This document shows positions 13,410 through 26,058 of a stretch of DNA of 64,000 nucleotides, piece after piece (the stretch's first letter is position 1; every line of letters starts with the position of its first letter). The notes beneath the pieces were generated by a model. The model made no database searches. It saw nothing but the letters and a program-made list of their open reading frames with translations, and was not told the origin of the DNA. The stretch is from Sphagnum compactum (Eukaryota; Bryophyta; Sphagnopsida; Sphagnales): positions 9,300,001 to 9,364,000 of the forward strand of contig OZ234497.1 in the NCBI GenBank assembly GCA_965153455.1. The letters are read 5' to 3'. The translations under genes and the position numbers were made by a program.

Positions 13410-13516
13410 CCTTTCCTCAATGATTCTATTGTATTAGTGTGGGAATTTTCATTATTTGTGGTTTAGTTCAAACTGTGAAGTTGTTGCAACTACCAATTTG
13501 TGTCCACCTCTTGTGA

Positions 13517-14135
13517 AGGGTGAAAGCACACTACAATGATCCCCTTCAGGGCACTTTTTGGGTCTAGTATTATAGTACATACAATATAATTGTTTCAAAA
13601 GCATGGTACATTTAATTTTGGGTAACAATTTTGGTTTTTGGGCCTACAATAATTATTTTTACAAAAATAATGTTATGTTATTATTTTTAAAATAATAGTA
13701 AATTTTATTATCTATATTGAAAGATCATGAGTATTTTTATAGTACACATTGGTATAATAAGGCCATAATCTCATTTTGACTACACTAACTTTAGGGCTTC
13801 ATTAGTCATTAAAATAATCAATTTTAATGGAATTAAAAAAATGGCCCATTTAACTATGCTTGTTATCTTCTATTTGAATGTGATTACTTGTCAAAATTTC
13901 AATTTACCACACATTTATCGCATCTTTGTTGAAAAAACTCATTTTTTGAGATGAAAATTTTCAAATTAATCACATCATATCCAAACATGGATAATATAAT
14001 TTCAAATGACATTGTTCAATATACCTTCAACTTTCATAAATATATAATTCATTTAAAATGTTTTTGGAGTATATTTGTGTTTTTGCGTACATAGGTACAC
14101 TACATTCGTTTTCACAAATATATTTTAATCTCCCA
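13517..14135 (+). repeat. Dispersed ~0.6-kb repeat, copy B
   Basis: This is a second, diverged copy of the block at 2832-3419, in the same orientation. It starts GGGTGAAAGCACACTACAA. It lacks the second GGGTGAAAG that closes copy A. It lies within the insertion that splits the transposon-type relic, so it arrived with that insertion or later. Confidence 0.6.
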
Positions 14136-14589
14136 CTTTACAAAATGAAATAATCTCTTGCTTAGGTTATATTCTAACATAATATGCAAAAATGTTATGC
14201 AAATATTTCAAAATTTGAAGTGGGATACAATCAAACATGCACATCCTTGGAAAGTTGTACAATGTGACACCTCGAAGGGGGTCAGTGTGGTGTGTTTTCA
14301 CCTTGAATAGAATATATTGGAGTCCATATTGAATCCTTCTTCGATTGTTGTAAATTTAGATAATCTTATCTACATTGCTATGGATTTAGATTGCTATAGT
14401 CCTTCCTAGTACATAGAAATCTAAATAAAGTGAATAATCTTAATAATGAATCTATCTTAGGACGATCATAGTACACAGTCCTTCCTCCCACGTAGATTTT
14501 ACTAGTAATGTCCATTAAGTCCATATAAATTCTCTCATTATCCATCTTGTTTATTCATTAGGTCCATACAAAATCCTTTATTGTTCATC

Positions 14590-14945
14590 CTTCTGCAAGT
14601 TGTCCATATATGCTCCTTAATGATCCATACAGAGTACCAAAAGGTGATTTTGATTTCAACATAGTCCATAATGTAGTCCATAAGTATGTGCCCATGTATA
14701 GATGGCTTCCATATTTTGTCCAGATTGTCCATATATAATCCTTAATGGTTTATACAAATTGCCAATATGTCTTTTTGATTTCCACATAGTGCATAGTCTA
14801 GTCCACAAGTATGTGCCCATGTATATATTGTTTCCATATTTTGTCCAAATTGTCCATATATAATCCTTATTGGTCCATATAGACTGCCAATAGGTGCTTT
14901 TGATTTCCACATAGTGCATAGTCCACTACTCCATAAGTTGTGCTT
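14590..14945. repeat. Tandem repeat, ~125-bp unit, about 3 copies
   Basis: Three successive units start with TTGTCCATATATAATCCTTA-like sequence (about 14598, 14726, 14850). They share GATTTCCACATAGTGCATAG, AAGTATGTGCCCATGTATA and TTCCATATTTTGTCCA. The minus-strand open frames across this block are produced by the repeat and are not genes. Confidence 0.75.
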
Positions 14946-16204
14946 GTGTTACATATGTAGTTCCATTTTTTCATAGAATGTCACTTAACATTGGTCAATT
15001 ATACATATTCATAATTTGTACCATAGTCACACATAATGTCTATACCATTTTATATAATGTTTCTAATTTTTACTATGCATTGTTATCCTTCAAGTGTTGA
15101 AGGTTTCAAATTATCTTGCAAATTTGGCATATTGACATGATTTTCATCATGTTTGATTGCTCCAATTCATAATGTATTTGCTTTTTGTGTAATGTTAATT
15201 ATAATATCTCCATTATGTTTATCCCTAAGGCCCCTTGCTCAAGGTTTCAAAGGATCTAATAGATCTGTCTCAATACATGATTTTATATCTTGGCTAGTCT
15301 AGTCCATATTATTGCACCATTTTGTGTAATGGTTTTCTTTTTGCCTAAATGGTTATCCCTCTTACTCAAGTTTCAAGGGACCTAGTAGATTTGACTTGTA
15401 ATTAACATGATTTTATCACTTGGTTGCTCCAGTCCATAATGTCCAACTCCTTTTATGTACAATGGTTTTCTTTTTCCCATAATTATGGAACTGTCCCTCT
15501 TGTTCAATTTTTCAAGGATCTATAAATAACATGATTTTATCAATTGCCTTCTACCCATCCACCTTCTTCCCATCTGCTTTTTGGACCTGCCTTCTACCCA
15601 TATGCCTTCTAAACTTGCCTTCTGCCCATCTACATTATGGACCTACCTAAACTATTTTATGGATCTTGAGACCTTTTTGCATAATGGCTTTCATTTGTCC
15701 ACTATATGGTTAATATTAATCATTATGGTTTTCGCCCATTTTTAATCATCTATTTAGGTATTTATAATATTTGGCATATAGCTCATGATTTTCTCATTAT
15801 TTGGTTGCTAGACAATCCATAATTTGTCTATTTTTTTGTGTGATGCTTACCATCTATCCTTTACAATTTAAGGTGTTTGTGCTATTTGTTTAACTGTCCA
15901 ATATGTGTTTATTGGTATCCTAGGTCTATGGTTCTTATCATCTAATACCATGGTTGTTCATGTGTCGTGGACCTTGGTTTCATTTGTTTTATTACTAGAA
16001 CACACAAATATGACTACACAATGGTACATTTTGCAAGCAATTGTCAATTCAAAAGTTTGATTATGTTTATTTGGATTATGGATTTTTTTGCCTTTAAAGA
16101 AATGGTAATAAGGTTTTTGAAAGGAAAATGTTTTTTTACATGGTGCACAATCAAGTCAGGATTAAACCATTTTGTTTGGTTGTGTAGACTAATTTTTTCT
16201 TAAG

Positions 16205-16718
16205 GTTTAAAGTTGTTAATCATGGCGCTTGCATTGGGTAGTGAACATTTGAACTTTTAAAGCCATTATTTGTGAAGCCAATGAAGGAGTGCAATACATG
16301 TTGTATATACCATGTTGAATTGGATGAACTTAAATTGGGCTCAAACAATATGCGAGCACATCAGGACCATGAAAAGGTTTGTAATGAACATGAACATGAG
16401 GTATGTGCACCTTGCAAAGTCCTTTATAAATGTACCACAAGCTTGTGGGAATCCATTGTTTGTCCAAAAAAGGTGAGTTTGAGGAGTGGTACAAGGAAGA
16501 GTGTTTGTATGGGGATTGGATATATAGCTTGTGCCATAAGGAAATTAGGTTTTTGTCCAAATGAGTTGAATGGCATAAATGAGCAGACAGTACAATGGAG
16601 ATGTTACACTATTAAAAAAACTACAACAAAAAATGGGAAGTCTTTAAAGAAACTAAACTTGGTCTACAAGAAGACCACTTCAGATGAATTCATTGATTAC
16701 CTTAAGCCCAAATTGTAA
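16205..16718 (+). pseudogene. Transposon-type coding relic, 3' half (Cys-rich)
   Basis: The frame resumes after the insertion with FKVVNHGACIG, two stops, then TFELLKPLFVKPMKE. The open stretch 16272-16718 (148 codons) carries a Cys/His-rich domain: CNTCCIYHVELDEL, HEVCAPCKVLYKC, LWESIVCPK and GFCPNELNG. The Cys-x2-CC and paired Cys-x2-Cys spacing suggests metal binding. The stop at 16716-16718 may be a premature end. Together with 12590-13409 it represents one interrupted multi-domain protein. Confidence 0.55.
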
Positions 16719-16719
16719 C

Positions 16720-17599
16720 ATTTTGTGAGAACACAATTTTGTTGCTAAATGGCAAGACCAACATTTTAAAGCATGTGTGAAAGTTATCTCACTTGACTCC
16801 ATAGTTTCTGTAGTGGAATTTGGAAAAAAAATTTCTTTCCAAGTTCAAAATGAAGTTTCACTACTACCAAAGTGGGGTGTAATTTACTAACTTAAATCAC
16901 TATGGGACCTTAAAAATGAAATAACTTCATTGCATTTTACTGATTTCACCTAATGAAAGTTATTTCATTATAATATCACTATGACATTATGTTTCATTTC
17001 TAGTTAACATAATTCACTATTATAATTTTCTATAGGAAATAGGTTTATTTTTATGTTTTTAAAAATATTCTATCCATGTTACTTTATGATATACCCTATA
17101 TTATTTTAAGCTACTTTAGTTATTCTAACTTATATTTTATGTTATTATAGGCTATTATAAATTATTGTACCCTAAATTATTATATGTTATTTTACCTTAA
17201 AGTATCTTAACTAATTTATTATAAGCTTTTAAATTATTTAAAATAAATTATTCAACTAATTTTAGGCTATACCTTAGGTTATTTTATTTAAAATTAATAT
17301 ATGTTATTTCAAATTATACTTTAAATTATTCAAAGTCATTATATTTAATGTTATTATAAATTATTTTATCCTAAGCATAATAACTTTAAAATAATCTAAA
17401 ATATATATAATGACCTAAGGTAAAAATAACTTAGGATAAAAAATAATAACCTATGAAAAATAATTTTAAATACCCTACAATATAATAACTACCAATAACC
17501 TATGATATTATAACATAGAATATCAAACAATAATTTATAATACAATAATCACCAATAGTTGTAATATAACATATAATAACCAATAATAACTTATAATAC
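16720..17599. other. Low-complexity AT-rich DNA with strand switch
   Basis: From about 17040 to 17370 the plus strand is dominated by TTATT and CTATTATA-type words. From about 17370 to 17600 it switches to the complementary AATAA and ACCTAAGG words. This gives a loose, imperfect inverted arrangement. There is no gene. Confidence 0.5.
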
Positions 17600-18003
17600 A
17601 ATAACCATTAATAACCATTAATAAAATAGCCATCAATAATCACCAATAAAATAACCACCAATGGCTTACAACGGAATAATCACTAATATCCATTAATAAA
17701 ATAGCCACTAATAACCATTAATAAAATAGCCACCAATAGCCATTAATAAAATAGCCACCAATAGCCATTAATAAAATAGCCACCAATAGCCATTAATAGA
17801 ATAGCCACCAATAGCCATTAATAAATTAATCACAAATAACCATTAGTAGAATAACCACCAATAGCCATTAATACATTAATCACAAATAACCATTAATAGA
17901 ATAGCCACCATAGCCATTAATAGATTAATCACAAATAGCCATTAATAGAATAACCACCAATAGCCATTAATACATTAATCACGAATAACCATTAATAGAA
18001 AAG
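17600..18003. repeat. Minisatellite with ~25-bp unit
   Basis: A unit close to AATAGCCATTAATAAAATAGCCACC is repeated about 14-16 times with small variants (ATAACC for ATAGCC, TACATTAATCACAAATAACC for the second half). Longer 70-75 bp higher-order copies are visible after 17820. It is a tandem repeat; no spacer diversity is present. Confidence 0.85.
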
Positions 18004-21000
18004 CACACCAATCAAACCAAACATAATGCCACTTGGGTGTCATTATGTGGTCATATATATTGTACCTCCAATGTAGCTTGAAACAATGCTGCACAAATTC
18101 ATAATCATGCTTGCGGTCATCCAACACATAAAAATGATATTCAATTAAAATATTAGAATTCTCATCACATCAGTCAAAATCAGGGCTGTTTCAGTACGTA
18201 ATATGAACCAAAATACTAATCTAAAATGAGTGCCAATGCATGCTTTAAATTTATTCCCAACTTTATTCAATATAGAGTCAATTGGTTGAGAACAAAATCA
18301 TATTGTTAGATGTTAGGGTTTATGGTTTATGTTTATCTTATCTAAAAGGGTACACATTGACAAATAACAACACATCTTAATTGTGAAGTGTTGTTCCATA
18401 TACATAATTCAAAGAAAGTTGTGTCCGTCTGTTCACACACTTAGTTTTAATGGGTTTGATAATTTTGCAAGAGCTTTATGTGAATGAGCAAGGAGCACTG
18501 TAATATGCTTTAGCAAAATGATGAATCAAATTATAAACATGAGTCCCCAAATTCTTAACATTCACTTTAATTAGAAGGTTCAAACATATTTATAATCTTC
18601 TCCCCACATTAAAATTGTCACAACCTTAACATTGGGTTTGCGACCAAGGCAAGGGCATGAAAAAGCAATGGCCGAAAGTGCAACCTGGGAATCACATTCA
18701 CACTCCCCAACTTTGGGAGTTAGAGTCCCTATGGAATCCTAAATTTTCAAAGAACGATTTGAAAGGTCAAAACTCATTAGATTGAAGACTTTTTTATACC
18801 ATTGGAAATCTCTTAAAATTTAGATGTCTAAAATGGGCTTTCATGATCCATTTGAATACTTACAACATAAATTATGGTCAAAAAAATGGCCGGCAATCAA
18901 AGTGTCAATTTGACACCTAACCACTAAATATCAGGAATCGCCTTGAATTACGTGCTTTCAGGTGGCATGTCACATATCATTGGAAATCTCTTGACGAGAA
19001 CTATAACTTATTTTTAAACTTCACATCAATCGGAGGTCTACAAGAAGTTATTGGTGTCCAAAGTGGCAGAAGTTCCAATTTTAGGAATTTCGGGACTTCC
19101 GACTTGGGAGTCCTGAGACAAATGACATTTGGGTGTATCCCCCATGGCCAATCATAAAAAATATTATAAGGGAGAAGGTGGTGGCTTTTCCCAAGTTCGG
19201 GCCATGGTGAATCTTGTGAGTCCGTGTATGCTTGTGGCTTGTTCGTGCACCAAAAATGTTCCAACTATGCATTAACCAACTTGTTGTTTGGTTTGTGCAG
19301 GTCCATATGAATAATTGACCCCTTTGTAATTCGTCATAATCGCCATCTCGGAGCTCCAGCACGCCCCTTTTACCCCCGAAGTGTTGCGAACTAGGGAGTG
19401 CATACTCCAACTCTTTTGTATTCCGTTGTTTTCACTTTTGAACTCACATTTGAATCTTTCAAGGAGTTTGGGGTGCGTTAGAAATGAAATTAAGATTTTT
19501 TTATGTTGTGTTTAAGATTTCAAGGAAAATGATTTTAGGTTGTTGCATTTTTCCATTCATTTTTCTACATAATCTAAATTGAGTGTAATTTTTCATATTA
19601 GGTTTAAGTGTAGGAATTAAATTAATTGTGCAATACTCTACTACATTTCAATAGGTATTAAAAAATCTATGGAATTTCAACAAAAGGGTATGACAATTTA
19701 TTTTGTAAAAAGAGGAAATTTGGGAATGTTGTTAGACTTTTGCACATGTGCAAATTGTTACATTTTTTAAAAGACAAGTCTTATTTGATTGTATATCTAA
19801 TTACTCAATCTTAAATTTCTAGTGAACTAGTTAGTATAATTCAATTATTTTTCATTGTACACAATGGTGATTTGAAGTAGTTCACCACAATGAGCTCTTT
19901 TTAAAGAGACCTCCAAAACTTGAATTGAATTATGGAAATTGACCAAGATGTGGAATTGAATAAAATTTTCTATGTACAATTTTGTCATATCATTTGTTTT
20001 ATGCAATGAACAATTTCTATAATTGATCTTGCATTTTTTTTAATTTCTTAACAATGCATGATGAAATCATGCAAATTTCTTACTATATTAATTTCTATTT
20101 GGAAAATTGAAAAGGAGATGTAGCATTTGAATGATGCATCACATATTTAGATCTAGTTCAAAATATAATAAAACTTGAAAAATTCACATCAAAAAGTTCT
20201 AAAATAATCATCTACACTAGCTTATTTCCAAATTGGAAACAATATTTCAACTTAAAGTGTTATAAAGTTTTAGACTTTTATTTCAAAGTAGAAATGTACA
20301 TTATGAAATGTTGTCCTTTAACATAAAAAAATTCAAACACATAGGTTTCTGTAGGAGACAAATCTCATTGTTTATATTGGCCCAATTTCTTGGTACACTA
20401 TATTTTCTACCACTATTTGCTCAAATTTTTTTTAACAAATAAAAAATCAATGAACAAAAAAATATAAATTGATGAAACCTTGAAAGTGAATGAACCCAAA
20501 ATCTTGTTTAAATTGAATTTCCCACATTTAGATTGAATTGAATACAAGGTGTTTATCCAAATTTAATATATTTATTCAAGGCTAAATATGTCCATTTAGA
20601 TGCCTTACTCAAAATGGTGAAGGTTCCAACTTTAGTCTTGGTTCACCATAGTTTCTAATTGATGTACATTGCCTGCAGTAAATCCATTTTTAGTTTCATG
20701 TCCCATCATGACCCTTCAACAATAGTGCCATACACATATATTGACAACAAAACAACCTTACTCCACAGAGATTTCACATGACTGGAAACATCAATATGAG
20801 CAAGGTTGTAAACATCAGACCTAAAGTTGACAATGATATATATCACATAGTAATGGAGTAATCCTTGAATCATGCATGATTTATAGTAGTTGGCAAAAAA
20901 AATTGAGCATACAACTTGAAAACAAATTACATGATCATGAATTATGGCATCCTTGCATGTTGTAGTTGCTCCTTTAAAGTATCTACTAATCATATATGTA

Positions 21001-22396
21001 TCACACATCATACACCCACCGCGTAGTGATTTAGTTTGGCAAATCATGAAAGCCTTTGATGTACATGTTTATTTAAAGCTTTCAAAAATTAAACAAGAAC
21101 AAACATGTCCACTACATTCAAAAGCACCACATATATGTCAAAGAAAAAAAGGGAGAAGAATAATGAGAGCAATGAACCTGTGCAAAAAAATTTCATAGGA
21201 ATAAACTACTCAATAGCCAAGGTTTGGAAAACTTTGCCAAACCATCAACAACAATTTACCACAGCCCACAAACCTCCACAAACTAAAACTTTGCACTACT
21301 TATGAACCAACAGAACAATTGAACAACTTATGGACAAGAATCAAAATCATGTGCACTATATTTGAAAAGTTGCCAAAATTATAGGAATTGAATTCCAATG
21401 CATTGAACAAAGAACAAAACATTTACAATATTGTTTGGATGAAACTTGAGTTGTTATAATCTCCTTACCAAGATAATAATATGGTAGAGGTCTACGGCTT
21501 ATTATGTGTTTTGGAATGAGCATTCAAACTTTGACCATTTGAGCACGTTAATATCTTTCACAAGAAGAAAACTTGTCCTTTTCCACCCCACACATTACGA
21601 CTATTATTCGATTTGACTACTTTTAATTACATTTTGGCCAGCTTAAGTTTGCAAGTGGCTTATTGCACTAATTAATGGTCAATATTATTCATAGTTGTTA
21701 CTTTCACTATGTTGTTCACTTATGAATATAATTTGGACCTTATTTAATTATTTAATAATTTTAAATTGTTGACGTGGAAATTGAGGTAGCTTTTAATTTT
21801 ATTTACGCAAGGCATTATAATGGGTTAATGTTTTTGACATTTCTTTAACTATCAACATAATATATGAGTTGAACTATCAACTTTTAACATGTTGAAACCA
21901 TTATTTAGGAGTTGCATTTTATACTTACCACAATCTATTAAAACACATGTAACAAATTTAAACCCCACATTTATATTAGAATGAATTTGTGATTTTTTTC
22001 ACATTTTTTAATTATCAAAATTGAACCATTCACTTTTAATATATTAAAACCATTACTCACATGCATTTTGCATTTATTATAATATATTAAACACATGCAA
22101 CTCAATATTTTACAATTATAATTGAATGGTTCAATGATTTTTTTCACATTTCTTGAACTATCAACATTTTTATATAAATCAAATCATCCATTCAGAGCTT
22201 ATTGAAATTAAAATTCAAATGTTGCATATTGCACTTACTAGTATATATGAAAAACCACATAACAACTTAATGCTTCATACTTATATTTGAATGAGTTAAT
22301 GATTTTTTTCACATTTCTTGAACTATCAACATTTACACATGAGTTGAATCATTCATTTTGAATGTTGTTAAATCCATTATTCACGAGTACCATTTA
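18004..22396. other. AT-rich intergenic DNA without a supportable gene
   Basis: A slightly GC-richer, non-coding-looking segment lies at 18640-19470 and contains a repeated phrase, CATTGGAAATCTCTT (about 18803 and 18978), each followed by similar sequence. It may be part of a retrotransposon LTR or untranslated region. Short open frames at 20700-21300 are not conserved-looking. Nothing else could be assigned. Confidence 0.5.
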
Positions 22397-22482
22397 ACCA
22401 TTGTATATGGCTTATAGCTAAAACATGGTTAAAGTTTCATATGGATTTAACCATGTTTTAGCTATAAACCATATACAATGGT
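22397..22482. repeat. Near-perfect 37-bp foldback hairpin
   Basis: The left arm 22397-22433 and right arm 22446-22482 are complementary at 36 of 37 positions, the exception being a G:T-type C/T difference, with a 12-nt loop. Arms this long and this well matched, in DNA that is otherwise decayed, mean a recent origin or selection. It could be a small foldback transposon or a hairpin RNA precursor. No flanking target duplication is obvious. Confidence 0.85.
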
Positions 22483-22488
22483 ACAAAA

Positions 22489-24410
22489 TTGTTAAAATAT
22501 TTTTATATTTTGGTTACAAGTCCTAAAACCCATTATAAAATTATATCATTTAAAAAAGATGGCCTTGTTAATGTTGATGGCCTTTCTTATGTTTACAAAA
22601 TGGTGGAAATTCACCACCAAAAAAAAAAGGTCATATCAATAATATTTACTTCAAATTTTCAAAAAAATGGACAATGTTTATAATGATCTCAAAGAAAAAT
22701 TTAAAAGTTCAAACAAATTTGAGATTATAATTGTTATGTGTTTAATGTTGGAATTATTATAATTTATTTAAAATTTTTACTCATTAAGTGTAATTTTATT
22801 TTTTTTACATTTTTTCTTAAATTTGGATTTTTTTTTCCCATTTTTCCCCAACACAAATTGCAAAGTGAAGAAAATTTGAAACCCAAAAAATATGTTGGTT
22901 GTGTTTGTGTGTGTGTGTGTAGGGCGGGGGTTATAATCCAATTATTTAAACCAAAACTTTTGCCAAATTAAATTTTTTAACTTAAAAAGAAGAAGAAGTG
23001 TAAAACATATTTTTACATCATATATATATATATATTTATATATGTTGCAATTTTTTTCAAAGTCAGGTAATTAATTATTTGTATTTGTGTATGATTCATA
23101 TTACTAAAAAAATATGGTCTTGATAATTAAATGGTTACATTGGTTATTAAATTAATTTTTTTTCTTATGACCAAATTTTGCCAATTTGATGGAGTAACGA
23201 CAGTCAAAGTGGAGTTGTTTTCATTTTTTTTCAAATTAAAAAATTATATTGTCAGCATTTTATAATAAAATATAGTAAGTAACCATAATATCGAAAGATT
23301 TAAACAAGTTTTAAATTACACAACTTGTCTATAACCAAATGTGGCAATTGTTTTATGGACAATTATCATTTTAGCAACATCGCAAAAATAAATAAATAAA
23401 TAGTACCTAATTATATTGGGGAAAATTAAAGCTTTCAATTCCTCAAAAATTATACATATTTTATGTATTGAAATAAAATTGTAAAAGACCTAATGAATGC
23501 ATTTTTGAATTGACATTGAAAAAATATAAAATCTACATCAATTTAGACGAAAAAAAAAGAAAGATTTATTCATCACATGCAATTTCAAATTATTTTTTAA
23601 CATTCAAAATTTTAATTTTTGTAAATTGTAATTATTATTTTTGAGTAAATTATTGATTAAAATATTTATATATTTTGATTACAAGTCCTAAAACACATTG
23701 TAGAATTATTTCATTTAATTTTTTTAATTGTAAAAATTTTAAATAAAAAATATATTTTAAGAGATTAAAAAATCCTTTGTTGATATTTATGGCCCTTTTT
23801 ATGTTTACAAAATGGTGGAAATTCACCACAAGAATAACCTTGGTTATGTCATTAATATTTACTCTAAAATCTTAAAAACATTGGATAATGTTTATGATGA
23901 TTTCAAAGATTGAGCTTAAATGTTTTCTAATAAATTTGATTTTGGAATTGTTTGTGTGTTTAAGGTTGGAATTATTAGAATTAATTTTAATTTTTCACTC
24001 ATTAGGTGTAAACTTTTGTTTTCAAATTTTCAATCCCAAATGTTTTGCAAATTTTTTGTTGTTTACATTTTTCCTTGAATTTACACCATTTTTTCCCATT
24101 TTTTTCCCAAGAAAAATTGCCAAGTTAAGAAAATTTGAAATCGAAAGAACATGTTGGTTGGGAGGGTGGGTGGTTAATTCAGCTATTTAAACCCAAAATT
24201 TCACCAAATTAAATTTTTTTTCCTTTCACAAAACAACTATAAAAGTTATTTTTGCATCATTTAAAAAAAAATGTTTTGATTTTTTTTCAAAGTTTGTGTA
24301 ATTAATCATTAGTATTAATGTATGATTAATCTTGTTAAAAAAATATGGTCTTGATAATTAAATGACTATATTTACTACTTAATTAATGTTTATTCTTATG
24401 ACTAATCTCT
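22489..24410 (+). repeat. Pair of diverged ~0.7-kb direct repeats
   Basis: Copy 1 (about 22489-23180) and copy 2 (about 23652-24410) share, in order, GGTTACAAGTCCTAAAAC (GATTACAAG in copy 2), TTATGTTTACAAAATGGTGG, AAATTCACCAC, GGTTG(T/G)G...GGTGG-type G-rich runs, TATGGTCTTGATAATTAAAT and TTTTCTTATGAC. The start-to-start distance is about 1.16 kb. They may be LTRs of a short (TRIM-like) element with about 0.47 kb between them, or a simple segmental duplication. A GT run sits at 22902-22920 and an AT run at 23020-23042. Confidence 0.6.
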
Positions 24411-26027
24411 TTCAATTTAAGGGGGCAATAATTATTTGTTGGTTAAAATTTTTGTTGTAATTTTTTTCAATCCATATTTGTTTCCCATCATGTATCATAT
24501 ATTGAGTCTTTGTAAAAATTATTAAAATGAAATTGTAACAAATGCATTTGAATGTTAATGCAAAATTGAAAACATAATCCATATGTTGATTTTAAAAGTT
24601 CATTATTATATGATTGGTGTATGTTTATTGAATTTCACCCCTCAATAAATATTTTTATCAATTTGATAATTTGATAATGCATTTGTGACATTTGAATAGA
24701 ATACACTTTGCAAAAAGTCCAAAAAAGGACAAAAAATGAGCCACCTTAACTTACAAAGACCCCCATCTCCAACTTTGCTATCCCAATCATTCAATGAAAC
24801 TTGAAGATCAAGTACTAGCATTACATGTGCCTAGATGGTTGCCTCCAGTTTTCGACCTTGGGAGGTCGATTCTTGTGGATGACTTGGACCCTGCATACCC
24901 CACCATAGATAATGAAAAGACAATGCTATTCAATGCAATAGGAGCGTAGGAGCTTACTTTTCCAACCACATATTGACATAAAGAACGATGATAAAATGTA
25001 ATTTGTTGTCTTCAAAACATGACAATAAATAACTATTAAAAAACCATTGGTGGTGGATAAATATTTTGTACAAAAGGTGAAGTTCTAATCCATAATAAAA
25101 ATAATTTTTTTTTAATACAAGTACTTTACATGCCTCCCAATAAAATGAGGATTGTAGGAAACCTAAGAGTAAAGAGTAATATCGTGTATTGATAAAATAA
25201 CATGTTAAATTCATAGTAATACAAAAGACAATCGATTAATTTGACAAAGAAACTGTCATGAGATGTTTTGAGTAGAGTACCTTGTTTAGGTGTTGTGGTG
25301 CAATTGGTAGTGCAACATGCAATGTTGTTGGTGTACATGGTCCTGAAGGCCAAAAACAAAAGAAGGGATTACAAGTCACGAAATTATTTATTTATATCGT
25401 GGATCTGTAGCTTTAACCTTAAATCGTTTCCTTCTGCGTACATGCTAAACAGAGCACATAATAGCTTATAATCTGATTTTTAAATTGAGCGCATTTTTTA
25501 TGAATAAAAGTATATTTTTTCTCGCCAATCACTTACATAATCACAAGTGTGCCACTTGAAATTCATCTCAACAAATATGAGAAGCATTTACCATGAGGCC
25601 TATCCCTAAAGTTTCCCTCTCTCTCTATCACACACATTTTGTACCTAAGAGAGCTAGATGCAATAAGTGACACCATGTTCTCCAAACCATATAAACTAGT
25701 TCAAAAAATTCACTAGCAACAACACCAACAGGTCAAGCTGGTGTTTGAGTGGGAGAATCAAGAGCATCTAAAATTGAATCATCATCCACTTCAGCACAGA
25801 AGGACACATCCTTGTATACATGATAAAGGAGAACATATTAAAACAGAAACCAAAAAGGATGGTTGTACCAACTTAAAAAGGCACATGGAAGGGGCAATAA
25901 AGTACATGTATGATTATTTTGACAACAAACACTAGTGCCAAAGTTCATTATGTTATGTGAGGAAATGGGTTACCTGCCATGTTAAGAGATGTCATGAAAA
26001 AAATAAAATTAAAAAAATAAAATAAAA

Positions 26028-26058
<31 letters not shown>

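Larger units (their letters stand above)
13410..16204. mobile_element. 2.8-kb insertion splitting the transposon-type relic
   Basis: The heptamer GTTTAAA occurs at 13403-13409 and again at 16205-16211, exactly where the two halves of one protein relic are interrupted. This suggests a 7-bp target-site duplication. The insertion contains copy B of the dispersed repeat (13517-14135), a 125-bp tandem repeat (about 14590-14940) and T/C-rich low-complexity sequence to 16200. No transposase is seen inside, and terminal inverted repeats are not convincing. It may be more than one nested insertion. Confidence 0.5.

Noticed and set aside
14538-14919. Minus-strand frames with repeated IWTI peptides
   Set aside because: They are translations of the 125-bp tandem repeat.
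17600-18003. Possible CRISPR-like array
   Set aside because: Units are contiguous with no unique spacers, and the window is a plant nuclear sequence.
25285-25375. Possible tRNA or SINE at the A-box-like TGGTGCAATTGGTAGTGC
   Set aside because: No matching acceptor stem, anticodon arm or B box could be assembled.
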